From Thermomonas sp. (lineage in GTDB: Bacteria; Pseudomonadota; Gammaproteobacteria; Xanthomonadales; Xanthomonadaceae): a stretch of DNA of 64,000 bases. Made by a program: the position numbers and the translations under genes. Below the pieces are notes generated by a model that was given only the letters and a program-made list of their open reading frames with translations, searched no databases and was not told the origin of the DNA. The stretch lies in contig NZ_JAMLIW010000003.1 of assembly GCF_023953935.1 (NCBI RefSeq), positions 182,001 through 246,000 on the forward strand, given 5' to 3'. This document shows, piece after piece, positions 15,793-25,439 of the stretch (positions are counted from its first letter, which is position 1; every line of letters begins with the position of its first letter).

Positions 15793-18700
15793 TCAGCCGG
15801 GGGGCGAACTTCCGCTGATTGCGGCGTGATGGACGAACGCATCCCGAATCTGGGCACGCAGTTCGTCGTCGTTCCATGGCTTGGTGAGGAAGCGGAACAC
15901 CGCGCCGCGATTGACGGAGTCGGTGATGACGTTCAAGTCGGTGTAGCCGGAAAGAATGACGCGGATGGTGTCTGGGTACAGTGTCTTGACCGTGTCCAGC
16001 AGTTCGGTTCCGGACATGCCCGGCATGCGCTGATCGGAGACGATGACCTGCACCGGGTATTGCGCAAGCAGTTCAAGTGCCTGGCTGCCGCTGTTGGCCG
16101 TCAGGATCCGATAACCGTCCCGCCGGAGCAGGCGTGTCAGCGCTTTGCAGATGCTTTGTTCGTCATCCACGAGAAGCAGGGTGTGGCCATTCTCCGTTTC
16201 CGGTTGTTGTGACTCGAGCCTGCGGTGATCCCGCAGGAACCCGGCGAAAATTGCGGGTTCGACCGGCGGACTGAACAGATAGCCCTGGATTTCGTCACAG
16301 TGGTGTTTGGCCAGGAAACCCAGTTGGGCTTTGGTTTCAACGCCTTCGGCGACCGATGTCAACTTGAGGCTGCGTGCCAGCGCGATGACCGCCAGGGCAA
16401 TTGCGGCATCCTCGACGCTGTGGGTGATGTCGGTAATGAAGCTGCGGTCGATCTTGACGCGGTCCACCGGCAAACGCTTGAGATAGGACAGCGATGAGTA
16501 GCCGGTTCCGAAATCGTCAAGCGAGAGTTTTACGCCAAGGCCACGCAGTGAATTCAGGATCCGGGTGGCCCGAGCCACGTCCTGCATCACCGCACTCTCG
16601 GTCAATTCAAGTTCCAGCCATTCCGGTTCAAGCGCGTTGTCGGCGAGCGCTTCCCGGACGATGGCAGGCAAGTCGCCGCGATTGATCTGGACGCCTGACA
16701 CGTTCGCGGCAACCGGAACGATGGGAATGCCGCTGGCACGCCAGTCGCGCTGCTGGCGACAGACCATCTGGATGACCTTGGCCCCGAGCGTCAGGATCAG
16801 GCCGGAACGTTCGGCCAGATCGATGAATTCGGCTGGCGGCAGCAGGCCCTTGCGTGGATGTTGCCAGCGGACCAACGCTTCCGCACCGATGATCTCGCCG
16901 CTGATGATGTCCACGCGGGGCTGGTAGTGCAGGATGAATTCGTCATTGTCGATGGCATCCTGCAGCTGCGACTCGAGCGACGGGCTGCGTTCTTCTGAAC
17001 TGTCCTCCGCGTTCGAGTAGTAGTAAACCTGCTTGTTATGCGCCTTGGCCTTGTTCAGCGCGCGCAACGCGTGATCGAGGTCGATCGGGGTGGCCCCGGG
17101 CACGGAGATGCCCGGGTAGCTGACGGCGCCAACGCGGAATGCGATCTGGGCGGGGTGGCCGTGGAGATCGAAGGGTGCGGAAAACGCGGCCTGCAAGAAA
17201 CGTTCGACGCAATTGTCCGGGCCGTCTTCTGGCGCAAGTCCGGCCATGGCAAACGAGTCGCCGCCGATTCTTGCAACCGTGGCTGTCTCCCCGGCAAGCT
17301 GCTGCAGGCGCTCGCTGATCTTGCGCAGCAAATGATCACCGCCCTCGCGACCGAAGCGGTGGTTGAACTGGGAGAAGTTTTCCAGATCGATGGCGCAAAT
17401 ATGCAGCTTCCGGTGCTGTGCGGACGCGACGGTGCCCAACTCATGGAGTTTGTCGCGGAGGCCATTGGCATTGAGCAGTCCGGTCAGCGGGTCGTAATAA
17501 GTCAAGCGCTTCAGTCGTTCGGTCGTTTCCAGGTGATCGATGGCAAAAGACAAGTCACTGGCCATCCAGTCGAGCAGGTCGAGTTCTTCTGCATCGAAGG
17601 TGTTTGCCCGGTTGGACAACATGAGCAGCGCGTAATTCGAGCGTCCCTGCACCCACAACGGGATGGCTGCGGCCGATTGAGCCGTTGTCTTCGGCGCCAT
17701 GTCCGGGGTCGGCGTGGAAAGCTCCGGGCGGGCCTCCGCTGAGCGGGTTTCAGAGATCGACTTGCCTGCGCGCATGGCATACAGGACGAGATGATTGCTG
17801 TCGGTGACGGTCGCCGCGACCGCATCAGCGGGAACCGCCTCGAGTGCCTGTGATTGCTGCATGCATACGATTCTTGCTCGATGGGTGACGGGGTCCCGGT
17901 CGAGAATGACGGCAACGAGGAAATCCGGTTGAGAAACAATGGCGCGGCAGGTGTCAAGCAGCAGGTCATCGGACTTGCTGCCGCGCAGCATCGAGGAGTG
18001 GAAATTCCCGATCATGCGCCGCGTCCGATCGAGGCGCGCCAGCTTGCGTTCCTGTACCAATCGTTCGGTGATGTCGGAATTGATGACCAGGTGATTGCCA
18101 TCGTCCATGCGGGTGATGACAGCGCTGACATGGACGGTGTGGCCGTCCTGATGCAGCAGGCGCCAAACACCACGGTGGATCTTGCCTGTTTGCAGTTCAG
18201 CGAGCGCGGGTTTGATTCGGGGCAGGTCAACCTGGGAAATGATGTCGGTGTTGCGTTTGCCGACAAGTTCACCTGCTTCGTAGCCCAGCATCTGGCAGGT
18301 GGCTGGATTCGTGTCGAGGAGTTTGCCTTCGGTGTCGGCGATCAGGATGCCCACCGGTGCGGCGTCAAACAACTGGCGATAACGGCCTTCGCTGAGATGA
18401 CGCGCTTGTTCCGCGGCTACCCGGTCCGAAATGTCGATGCCCAGGCCCAGCAGACACTCGGCTTCGTTGAACCTGATCCGTCGCCCGATCAGCAGGTAGG
18501 GGCGAGTGCTCCCGTCCTTGACGAGCAGGCTGGTTTCGGTGGAACCGAACCCGGTGCTGAAAACGGATTCGATGGCGGTACGCAGCTTGGGGTGTTCGGA
18601 TGAGGGAAAGAAATCCAGGAACCGCATCTGGTCGAGTTCGGCGGGGCTGTAGCCGGAGACCTCCGGAAGATTCCCGCTCCAGCGCAGGCCGTGCAGCTGT

Positions 18701-19701
18701 TTGTCGCACAGGCACAGGATGCCGGGCGTGCTCTCGGTCAGCACCCTTGAAAATTCCTGCTCGTCCTTCAGGCCCTGCTGGGCTCTGCGTGCGTGCTCGG
18801 CATTGTCGCTGCTGGAAACCACCAGCCCGATGCTGCGCGCCACGTCTTCCAGCAGACTGATTTCCGCCGGCTTGAAAAAATTGATCTGATGGGCGTAAAC
18901 GGACAGAACGCCGATTGCCTCGTCGCCGGCAATGATAGGCACGGCCGCACTGGAACGGAATCGCGCCGCCTCCATGCGTGCGCGCCAGGGGCGCGATGCC
19001 GGGTCCTCGAGCAGATCGTTGCTGACCTGGGTTTCTTGGTTGGCGAATGCACGCCCGGTCGGGCCACGGCCTTGATCGCTGTCATCGCCGAATATCTGGA
19101 GGCCCTGCACATAGTCGCCGGGAGAGCCTTCGGAGGCCAGCGGCAGGATTCTCCTGGTGGCAGGGTCAAACTTGCCGATCCAGGCCAAGGCAAACCCGGC
19201 GTCATGAACCAGGATTCGGCAAGCTTCTTGCGGCAGCGCTTCGCGTGGCCTGCCCTCCGCAATGGCCCGGTTGAACTTGCTCAAGGCGGCATGCAGGCGT
19301 ATTTGGCGTCTGGCCTCGCGCTCACGCGCAATCAACGGCGAGACGTCCTGGATGCATTTGGTGATGCCGATCACTTCGCCGTCGGTGTTCCTGACCGGCG
19401 CCGCGCTGATCAGGACATGTATGGAGCGGTTGTCGTGGGACAGGCGAACGGACTGATAGGGTTCCACGATCTGACCACGCTGGATGGTCGAGTGGATCCA
19501 GTCTTCCTCGCCCAGGCGATCGTGGGGGATGATGCGGCGAATGGATGAGCCCAGCGCGTCCGCGCTCTGGAGCCCGAAGAGCCGTTCGGCCCCGTGGTTC
19601 CAGCCCGTGATGGTGCCATCCAGCTGCACGTTGACAATGGCCGCCAGCGAGACCTCGAGAGCCGCGGACAGGTCTTGCACAGTCGGGGTTTCGCGTGTCA
19701 T
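15793..19701 (-). CDS. Multidomain c-di-GMP phosphodiesterase with C-terminal receiver
   Basis: Cytoplasmic signalling protein of 1302 residues without membrane segments. Order by residue: PAS about 10-125, GAF 135-305, PAS 320-430, PAS 440-555, GAF-like 560-720, GGDEF about 735-890, EAL about 910-1160, receiver about 1177-1295. The GGDEF signature reads GGDSF, so cyclase activity is doubtful. The EAL domain keeps GAEALVRW, LELTES, DDFGTGYSS, VKIDRSF and EGVET, consistent with an active phosphodiesterase. The receiver has LLLVDDE, phospho-acceptor VSDQRMPGMSG near 1221 and LTKPWNDDEL. The ATG has GGAGG 7 bp upstream. It diverges from a histidine kinase gene; its receiver resembles the small receiver of that operon. 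A C-terminal receiver after EAL is unusual. Confidence 0.9.
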   Translation of the reverse strand: MTRETPTVQDLSAALEVSLAAIVNVQLDGTITGWNHGAERLFGLQSADALGSSIRRIIPHDRLGEEDWIHSTIQRGQIVEPYQSVRLSHDNRSIHVLISAAPVRNTDGEVIGITKCIQDVSPLIAREREARRQIRLHAALSKFNRAIAEGRPREALPQEACRILVHDAGFALAWIGKFDPATRRILPLASEGSPGDYVQGLQIFGDDSDQGRGPTGRAFANQETQVSNDLLEDPASRPWRARMEAARFRSSAAVPIIAGDEAIGVLSVYAHQINFFKPAEISLLEDVARSIGLVVSSSDNAEHARRAQQGLKDEQEFSRVLTESTPGILCLCDKQLHGLRWSGNLPEVSGYSPAELDQMRFLDFFPSSEHPKLRTAIESVFSTGFGSTETSLLVKDGSTRPYLLIGRRIRFNEAECLLGLGIDISDRVAAEQARHLSEGRYRQLFDAAPVGILIADTEGKLLDTNPATCQMLGYEAGELVGKRNTDIISQVDLPRIKPALAELQTGKIHRGVWRLLHQDGHTVHVSAVITRMDDGNHLVINSDITERLVQERKLARLDRTRRMIGNFHSSMLRGSKSDDLLLDTCRAIVSQPDFLVAVILDRDPVTHRARIVCMQQSQALEAVPADAVAATVTDSNHLVLYAMRAGKSISETRSAEARPELSTPTPDMAPKTTAQSAAAIPLWVQGRSNYALLMLSNRANTFDAEELDLLDWMASDLSFAIDHLETTERLKRLTYYDPLTGLLNANGLRDKLHELGTVASAQHRKLHICAIDLENFSQFNHRFGREGGDHLLRKISERLQQLAGETATVARIGGDSFAMAGLAPEDGPDNCVERFLQAAFSAPFDLHGHPAQIAFRVGAVSYPGISVPGATPIDLDHALRALNKAKAHNKQVYYYSNAEDSSEERSPSLESQLQDAIDNDEFILHYQPRVDIISGEIIGAEALVRWQHPRKGLLPPAEFIDLAERSGLILTLGAKVIQMVCRQQRDWRASGIPIVPVAANVSGVQINRGDLPAIVREALADNALEPEWLELELTESAVMQDVARATRILNSLRGLGVKLSLDDFGTGYSSLSYLKRLPVDRVKIDRSFITDITHSVEDAAIALAVIALARSLKLTSVAEGVETKAQLGFLAKHHCDEIQGYLFSPPVEPAIFAGFLRDHRRLESQQPETENGHTLLLVDDEQSICKALTRLLRRDGYRILTANSGSQALELLAQYPVQVIVSDQRMPGMSGTELLDTVKTLYPDTIRVILSGYTDLNVITDSVNRGAVFRFLTKPWNDDELRAQIRDAFVHHAAISGSSPPG

Positions 19702-19915
19702 CGACAGCCCTCCGTGAAACCAGCGACGATCCGGGCAGGATCCAAACCAGAATGATCAGCCCACGGCCGGATGGCAACAAGCGTATCCTGACGGGACACG
19801 GCCCGTACACACCCTGTGACCGAAGCTGCGGCGGATGTGCGGGAGTGTGACCGATGCCGCGGGCCGGCACGACAAGGAAGGCTACGCTAACCCACGTTGT
19901 GTCAGGGCGAACGTC

Positions 19916-21202
19916 ATGGAATCGGATGAGAGCAGCACACCTGCCCCTCCCTTGGGGGCGTTTTCCGCAACGGCCGATTTCGGTGTGGATGCCATTGCCG
20001 GCTACGTGGTCCAGTTCATGGAAGAGGCCAAGGTTGCGCTGGCCATGTTCGACGCAACCGGCCATGTGCTGTACAGCAACCTGCCGGCCCGGCTGTTCGC
20101 GACCTCTCTGAATCCGGACAGGAGCAGCGAGGAACTTGCCGTGGTTTTCAACTGGCACGAAGGCCTGGTCACGGCTGAAACCATGGAGAGCGCCAGAACG
20201 TTCGGCAGATGGGCGGGGAAGCTGCGTCTTGGCGATGCGGACATGCAAGGGCGAGTCCTGCAGCTTCGCCTGCATCCGCTCGGGCCGCAGCGCAGCTTTC
20301 CGTTCATGCTGGTGATTCTAGATATCACCCAGGAGACCGCCCGCGAGATGGAGTTGCACGAGCGCAATGCCGAGCTCGAAGTGGCCTACGCCAAGCTGAA
20401 GAGTGCGCAGGAGCAGGCCTTGCATGCGGAAAAAATGGCTTCAATCGGCCAGTTGGCAGCGGGCGTGGCGCATGAAATCAACAATCCAATCGCCTATGTG
20501 AAATCCAATCTCGGCGCGCTGCGCCTGACCGCGGCGCAATTGCTCAACCTGGCCCGCATTCCGGAGTGCGAGAACGACCTGCGCCAGATCGTGGCGCAGG
20601 AACGGGCGGAGGATGACGAGGATCCTGGCTACGACAACATCGCCATCGATACCCACGATCTGATCATGGAGTCCCTCGAGGGCGTGGACCGGGTTTGCAA
20701 GATCGTCAGCGACCTGAAGGACTTTTCCCGACAGGGGCAGATCGACAGCTGGGCCGTGGTTGACGTGCAGGTTGGCCTTGAATCCACGCTCAACATCGTC
20801 TGGAATGAAATCAAGTACAAGGCACACGTCGTGAAGTCCTACGGCGAACTGCCGTTGATCGAGTGCATTCCTTCACAGCTCAACCAGGTGTTCATGAACC
20901 TTCTGGTCAATGCGGCACAGTCGATCGAGGGGAAGGATGGCATCATCACGATCTCCACGGAGTGCGTGGATGATCAGGTCATCATCTCGATCGGCGACAA
21001 TGGCGCCGGGATCCCAGAGGCCGTGCTGCCGAAAATCTTCGATCCGTTTTTCACGACCAAGGAAGTGGGGCGCGGTACCGGCCTGGGTCTTGCCATTTCC
21101 TACGGGATCATGCAAAAACACCATGGATCCATTGAAGTGACCAGTGTCGCCGGCGAGGGGACGTTGTTCCTGCTCAAGCTGCCGGTCAAACAACCGCATT
21201 GA
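19916..21202 (+). CDS. Soluble PAS sensor histidine kinase
   Basis: Two-component kinase of 428 residues, with no transmembrane segment. A PAS-like sensory region (about 20-145, [19 protein letters not shown]) leads through a coiled helix into the dimerisation domain with [16 protein letters not shown] near residue 185, where His is the phosphorylation site. The ATPase domain has [22 protein letters not shown] and [11 protein letters not shown]. The 'AHEINNP' H-box is the HWE/NtrB-like class often paired with NtrC-like receivers. It overlaps the downstream receiver region and diverges from the EAL protein, which carries a matching receiver; both receivers are likely targets, by inference. Confidence 0.9.
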   Translation: MESDESSTPAPPLGAFSATADFGVDAIAGYVVQFMEEAKVALAMFDATGHVLYSNLPARLFATSLNPDRSSEELAVVFNWHEGLVTAETMESARTFGRWAGKLRLGDADMQGRVLQLRLHPLGPQRSFPFMLVILDITQETAREMELHERNAELEVAYAKLKSAQEQALHAEKMASIGQLAAGVAHEINNPIAYVKSNLGALRLTAAQLLNLARIPECENDLRQIVAQERAEDDEDPGYDNIAIDTHDLIMESLEGVDRVCKIVSDLKDFSRQGQIDSWAVVDVQVGLESTLNIVWNEIKYKAHVVKSYGELPLIECIPSQLNQVFMNLLVNAAQSIEGKDGIITISTECVDDQVIISIGDNGAGIPEAVLPKIFDPFFTTKEVGRGTGLGLAISYGIMQKHHGSIEVTSVAGEGTLFLLKLPVKQPH

Positions 21203-21225
21203 CCATAGCCAAGGCAGAGGGTGCG

Positions 21226-21777
21226 ATGTACCGGATACTACTGTTGGACGATGAGACCAATGTCCTGAACGCCTTGCGGCGTGCACTGGCGTCGATCCCC
21301 GCATCCCGCCTTGGGGGCGAGGAGTTGCTCATTGAAATGTTCACCGACCCCCGGACTGCCCTTGAACGCTGCGAAGCTGTGCCTTTCAGCCTGTTGATGT
21401 CCGATTTCCGGATGCCGGAGATGAGCGGCGTCGAATTTCTGGCGCGCTCGATCGCGAGTCAGCCGCACGTGCCGCGCGTCATCGTGTCCGGCTTCGCGGA
21501 TCGCGATGCCATCATCGCGGCCATCAACGAGGCCCAGCTGACGCGTTTCATCGAGAAACCCTGGAATGATGCCGAACTGAAAAGCGCGGTGGTGACCATC
21601 CTCACGGCGACTGACGGCCGTTCGGCCAGTTCGTTTGCGAGCGAGGCCAGCGCCAGACATGAAATGGACCGGTTGGAGCTGGAAGATCCCGGAATCACGG
21701 AGGTGAAGCGGAATCCGGATGGTTCCATCAACCTCGATCTCGACCTCGACCTCGACCTCGACCAGGACCTGGATTGA
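21226..21777 (+). CDS. Stand-alone receiver-domain response regulator
   Basis: 183 residues: a receiver domain (YRILLLDDETNVL, phospho-acceptor LLMSDFRMPEMSG near residue 58, IEKPWNDAEL near 110) and no DNA-binding or enzymatic output domain. The C-terminal 50 residues are low complexity, ending NLDLDLDLDLDQDLD, encoded by tandem CTCGAC hexamers. The ATG at 21226 has GAGG upstream; an in-frame TTG at 21199 would overlap the kinase stop by 4 bp. Its receiver closely resembles that at the end of the divergent EAL protein (RMPxMSG, KPWND), suggesting one phosphorelay with the preceding kinase. Confidence 0.85.
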   Translation: MYRILLLDDETNVLNALRRALASIPASRLGGEELLIEMFTDPRTALERCEAVPFSLLMSDFRMPEMSGVEFLARSIASQPHVPRVIVSGFADRDAIIAAINEAQLTRFIEKPWNDAELKSAVVTILTATDGRSASSFASEASARHEMDRLELEDPGITEVKRNPDGSINLDLDLDLDLDQDLD

Positions 21778-21788
21778 AGCCAGACGCC

Positions 21789-21844
21789 GATTCAGGACAC
21801 CTGATTCAGGACACCTGATTCAAGATGTCTGCTTCAAGACGCTG
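21789..21844. repeat. Four 14-bp tandem repeats
   Basis: GATTCAGGACACCT occurs twice exactly (21789-21802, 21803-21816), followed by diverged copies GATTCAAGATGTCT and GCTTCAAGACGCTG. It lies between the receiver gene and the convergent M28 peptidase gene. No function is visible. Confidence 0.75.
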
Positions 21845-21972
21845 ATTTTCGGGCAAGCGTGCCGGGAACGCGCCGGAACCTTCGATCCCGGATCGACACG
21901 GCTGGCGCAGGTGCTGCCCTTGGCCGGTGTGGAGCGGGCCGTCTTGTTGGCGACAGCCCATGCCCCTCGCGC

Positions 21973-23376
21973 TCATTCACCGCGCTCGCCTTTCGCTCTC
22001 GCGTCACTCCCGAACCCGCCCTCCGCCTGCGCGGCGAGCCAGGTGAACGCGGCGTAGGCGGCCACGTTCTGCGCCAGTTCCTGCGGGATCACCTTGTCCA
22101 GAGTGTCATCGGCGGTGTGGTGGAGGTCGAAGTAGCGGGTGCCGTCGTGGCCCAGCCAGGCCCAGGCGGTGCCCAGATCGACCATGCCGCCGATGTCCGA
22201 TTCCGGGTCGCCTTGCTTGGGCAGCCATTCGATGCCCAGCGGCGCCAGCACCTGCTGGATTTGCGCCAGCGCCTGCGGTTGCAGGTCGCGGGCGCTGGAG
22301 TCGAAGCCGAAAATCGGCGCGGCGCCGAAATCGCTTTCGATCGCGATCACGTGGCGGGCGACTTCGTCGGCGTGCTGCTGCGCGTAGGCGCGACCGCCCC
22401 ACAGGCCTTGCTCTTCGTTGGCGAAGGCGACCACGCGGATGCTGCGGGCCGGATGCAGCGGCTTGAGCAGGGCGCCGGTGGCCATGGTGATGGCGACGCC
22501 GGCGGCATCGTCGATCGCGCCGGTGCCGTAGTCCCAGGAATCGAGGTGGCCGCCGAGCAGGATGATTTCGTCAGGGCGGGTGCTGCCGGTGATTTCGCCG
22601 ATCACGTTGTACGAGGTCGCTTCGCCGTCGTAGCCGCAGTCCAGCGCCAGGCGCACGCGGGTCGGGCCGAGCGCGACCAGCCGCGCCAGCTGGGCGGCGT
22701 CGATGGTGGCCAGCGCGGCGGCGGGGATCGGCGTCAGGCCCGGTTCGAAACCGGTGTTGCCGGTGTGCGGTTCGCGTGAAAGCGAAGTGCCGGCCGAGCG
22801 CATCAGAAATCCGATCGCGCCCTTCTTGATGGCCACCGACGGGCCGGCCCAGCGAATCCCGCCGGCGTTGCGGTAGTCGCCGCCGTCGCGACGGGCCTGC
22901 ATGGTGTAGTCCACGAACACGATCTTGCCGGCCAGTGAACCCTCCGGCGCCGCCTGCAGCGCGGCCAGGTCGGCAAAGCGCACCACTTCGCCTTCGACCG
23001 TCCCGCCCGGGCTGCCGCCCAGCGCGCCGACCCGCAGCGGCTGCGCGTGCGCGCCCAGCACGTCGAGGGTTTCCGAGCGCCGCACCCACCGCGGGAAGGT
23101 GACGGGCTCGGTCCAGACCCGGTCATAACCGAGTTCGCGGAACTTGGCCTGCGCCCAGGCCACCGCGCGGGCGTCGGCCGGGCTGCCGGCCAGACGCGGG
23201 CCGACTTCGGTGGTCAGTGATTCCAGCACCTTCCACGCGGTGGCGTCGCGCAAGGCGACGTCGCGGACGGTGCCGGCCTGGGCAATCGCGGTGGCGTCGA
23301 TGCGGGTGGGCTGCGCGGATTGCGCGGGCGCGGCCACCAGCAGGCTGAGGGCAAAAAAGAGTGAGGCGACACGCAT
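21973..23376 (-). CDS. Secreted M28-family zinc aminopeptidase/carboxypeptidase
   Basis: Exported metallopeptidase, 467 residues. The N-terminus MRVASLFFALSLLVAAPAQSA is a signal peptide. A PA-like insert region (about 110-260) precedes the catalytic core with GGHLDSWDYGTGAIDDAAG (His and bridging Asp), FANEEQGLWGG (catalytic and ligand Glu), IESDFG (Asp) and a final HHTADDT (His), the five-residue di-zinc set of M28. The start at 23376 has CGGAG upstream; the frame opens nine codons earlier. Likely periplasmic peptide degradation; the exact specificity cannot be read. Confidence 0.92.
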   Translation of the reverse strand: MRVASLFFALSLLVAAPAQSAQPTRIDATAIAQAGTVRDVALRDATAWKVLESLTTEVGPRLAGSPADARAVAWAQAKFRELGYDRVWTEPVTFPRWVRRSETLDVLGAHAQPLRVGALGGSPGGTVEGEVVRFADLAALQAAPEGSLAGKIVFVDYTMQARRDGGDYRNAGGIRWAGPSVAIKKGAIGFLMRSAGTSLSREPHTGNTGFEPGLTPIPAAALATIDAAQLARLVALGPTRVRLALDCGYDGEATSYNVIGEITGSTRPDEIILLGGHLDSWDYGTGAIDDAAGVAITMATGALLKPLHPARSIRVVAFANEEQGLWGGRAYAQQHADEVARHVIAIESDFGAAPIFGFDSSARDLQPQALAQIQQVLAPLGIEWLPKQGDPESDIGGMVDLGTAWAWLGHDGTRYFDLHHTADDTLDKVIPQELAQNVAAYAAFTWLAAQAEGGFGSDARAKGERGE

Positions 23377-23464
23377 GGGCGCGGCTCCGGAAGACGAGGG
23401 CAACAGTAGTCTGGAAGGCGCGCTGGCCGGCGCGCCTGTGCCACAAGTCGCGGGCGCGGCGCGG

Positions 23465-23878
23465 CTACTTCTTCAGCAGGTCGCGAATTTCGCGCAGCAG
23501 CAGCACGTCTTCGGGATCGGCCGCCGGCGGTGCCGGCGCGGGCTCGGGCTTCTTGTGCATGGCATTGATCGCCTTGACCGCGATGAAAATCGCGAAGGCG
23601 ACGATGATGAACTGGAGGACGGCATTGATGAACTCGCCATACGCCAGCACCACGGCGGGCACCTGCTGGCCCGCCGCATCGACCGTGGCCTGCTTGAGGG
23701 TGATGGACAGCGAAGCGAAATCGACGCCACCAATCAAAACACCGATCGGCGGCATGATCACCTTGTCGACCAGTGCCGTCACGATTTTCCCGAATGCCGC
23801 GCCGATCACCACGCCGACCGCGAGGTCGACCACGCTGCCGCGCATCGCGAATTCCTTGAACTCGGCCATCATGCCCAT
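23465..23878 (-). CDS. mscL: Large-conductance mechanosensitive channel
   Basis: Homopentameric inner-membrane channel that opens under membrane tension and releases solutes during osmotic downshock. At 137 residues it is typical. It starts [20 protein letters not shown], has TM1 ([20 protein letters not shown]), a periplasmic loop, TM2 ([20 protein letters not shown]) and a cytoplasmic helix ending [13 protein letters not shown] Pro/Ala-rich stretch sits before the C-terminal helix. It stands alone between the peptidase and the FAH-family gene. Confidence 0.97.
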   Translation of the reverse strand: MGMMAEFKEFAMRGSVVDLAVGVVIGAAFGKIVTALVDKVIMPPIGVLIGGVDFASLSITLKQATVDAAGQQVPAVVLAYGEFINAVLQFIIVAFAIFIAVKAINAMHKKPEPAPAPPAADPEDVLLLREIRDLLKK

Positions 23879-23945
23879 CGGGGTCTCCGTTGATGAAGAA
23901 TGGAAACCGCCATCCTAAGGCAATGCCGACCAAGTCAGCATTGCC

Positions 23946-24671
23946 CTAGCGTGCGGAAGGCGCGATGCGACCGTGCAGTTCCGGCAGTCCGTCGATGCGC
24001 GCGCTGAAGCGGTCCTCCGGCCACAATTCCCCGACGCCGGCCGGCGTGCCCATGAAAATGAGATCGCCGGCGCGCAGGGCGTAGAGCTTCGACAGCTCGT
24101 GCAGGATCTCCGGCACGCTCCAGAGCATCTGGTCGAGGGTGGCGTGCTGACGCGTGGCGTCGTTGACCGTCAAGGTGATCCCGGCGGTGTTCGACAAACC
24201 GGCTGCGGCCGCTTGCAGCAGTGCCCCGAGCGGCGCGGAGCAATCGAAGCCTTTGGCGGTATCCCAGGGCAGGCCCTTTGCCTTGGCCGCGTTCTGCAAG
24301 TCGCGACGGGTCAGGTCGAGGCCGACGGCATAACCGAAGACGAGGGCATGGGCGTCCTCCGTCGCGACGATGCCCGCCGGCGCATCCCGCCCCAGCGCCA
24401 CCACCAGTTCAACCTCGTGGTGCAATTGTTGGGTGGCGGGCGGATACGGAATATTGCCGTCGATGACGATGGCATCGGCGGGCTTCATGAAGAAGGTGGG
24501 CGCGCCGCGCTCGGCTTTGGACGCGGGTGCCGCCGCGCCCATTTCACGCGCATGGTCGGCGAAGTTGCGGCCGACGCAGTAGATTCGGTGTACGGGGAAT
24601 GTCCCCGCCGCATGGCCGGCACGGTCGACCACCGGGACACGCGGCCCCTGCGCGGCAGGGATCAGGTCCAC
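23946..24671 (-). CDS. Fumarylacetoacetate hydrolase family protein
   Basis: Metal-dependent C-C bond hydrolase or decarboxylase of the FAH superfamily, 241 residues, the size of the single-domain fumarylpyruvate-hydrolase/YcgM group. Seen: RIYCVGRNFADHAREMG, FFMKPADAI, the metal ligands in HHEVELVVALG (two Glu), VGLDLTRRDLQ (Asp) and IFMGTPAGVG. The start appears to be GTG at 24671, one base from the stop of the upstream small membrane protein, so the two are co-transcribed. The substrate is unknown; an oxaloacetate or acylpyruvate hydrolase role is typical of close relatives. Confidence 0.9.
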   Translation of the reverse strand: MDLIPAAQGPRVPVVDRAGHAAGTFPVHRIYCVGRNFADHAREMGAAAPASKAERGAPTFFMKPADAIVIDGNIPYPPATQQLHHEVELVVALGRDAPAGIVATEDAHALVFGYAVGLDLTRRDLQNAAKAKGLPWDTAKGFDCSAPLGALLQAAAAGLSNTAGITLTVNDATRQHATLDQMLWSVPEILHELSKLYALRAGDLIFMGTPAGVGELWPEDRFSARIDGLPELHGRIAPSAR

Positions 24672-24672
24672 C

Positions 24673-24963
24673 TCAGCGCGGCAGCGGCAGGCGGGGTGTA
24701 TCCACGACCCGGAAACTGCCGTCGATGACGCCTGTGTCGCTGGCGGGCGGTGGCGCGGCGTGGCGCTGGGTCAACGCGCGCCACAGCACCCCGCCGAGCA
24801 GCATGGCGGCGCCGACGAACACGCCAAGCACCAGCAGCAACAGCAACAACACGATGCCGGCGAAACCGGCGAGCGCACGCAGCAGCCGGTGGCGTGGACG
24901 ACGCGGCGCGGTGAAGCCATCGAAGCTGAACCAGCGGAAGGCGGAGCCAGGGAAGATCGTCAT
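24673..24963 (-). CDS. Small single-pass membrane protein, unknown function
   Basis: 96 residues beginning MTIFPGSAFRWFSFDG, then a basic stretch (PRRPRHRLLR) and one long hydrophobic segment (GFAGIVLLLLLLVLGVFVGA and on), with a hydrophilic C-terminus. The positive-inside rule suggests the N-terminus is cytoplasmic. The ATG lies just upstream of the FAH-family gene, which it precedes by one base. I do not recognise the family. Confidence 0.65.
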   Translation of the reverse strand: MTIFPGSAFRWFSFDGFTAPRRPRHRLLRALAGFAGIVLLLLLLVLGVFVGAAMLLGGVLWRALTQRHAAPPPASDTGVIDGSFRVVDTPRLPLPR

Positions 24964-25027
24964 GGGGGGAGGTCACGGACTGCGTGCGATACTGGCGCCC
25001 AGTATCGGGAGAACCAGCAGGTCAGTT

Positions 25028-25411
25028 GTGAGTAGTTCGTTAAATGAAGGGGGGAAAAACGCCGCAACCTTGCTGCCCTTGGCCGACCTGCCCCCCGACA
25101 GCCTTGGTGAAACCGAAGCCGTGATCGACGGCGACCTCGAATCACTGATCCTTTACCGCGATGGCGAAGGGGGCGTGCGCGCCTGGATCAACACCTGTCC
25201 GCACGCCGGCCGCCGGCTTGACTACGCCCCCGGCAAGTTCCTGCGCACCAAAAAAGGCGAACTGGTGTGCGCGGTCCACGGCGCCACCTTTGCCCTGCCC
25301 GAAGGCAACTGCGTGGCCGGCCCCTGCCGCGGCGAGTGCCTGTGCGTGGTGGCGGTCCATGTGGAGGACGGGCTGGTGAGGTTGGGAGACAACGCGACCG
25401 CGGCTGAGTGA
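25028..25411 (+). CDS. Rieske [2Fe-2S] ferredoxin-like protein
   Basis: Soluble Rieske-type electron carrier, 127 residues. The cluster motif C-x-H (NTCPHAGRRLD) and C-x2-H (LVCAVHGATF) are 19 residues apart, as in ferredoxins of dioxygenase systems. The frame is open far upstream without a good start; GTG at 25028 (VSSSLNEGG) is chosen because it gives the usual length. No oxygenase gene is near, so its partner is unknown. It diverges from the small membrane protein gene. Confidence 0.85.
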   Translation: MSSSLNEGGKNAATLLPLADLPPDSLGETEAVIDGDLESLILYRDGEGGVRAWINTCPHAGRRLDYAPGKFLRTKKGELVCAVHGATFALPEGNCVAGPCRGECLCVVAVHVEDGLVRLGDNATAAE

Positions 25412-25439
25412 GTCAAATGGCGACGTCGCTTGGCCGGGG

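Noticed and set aside
24527-25411. 294-codon version of the Rieske protein
   Set aside because: The upstream part overlaps antisense to the small membrane gene and is not ferredoxin-like; the 127-residue start at 25028 fits the family.
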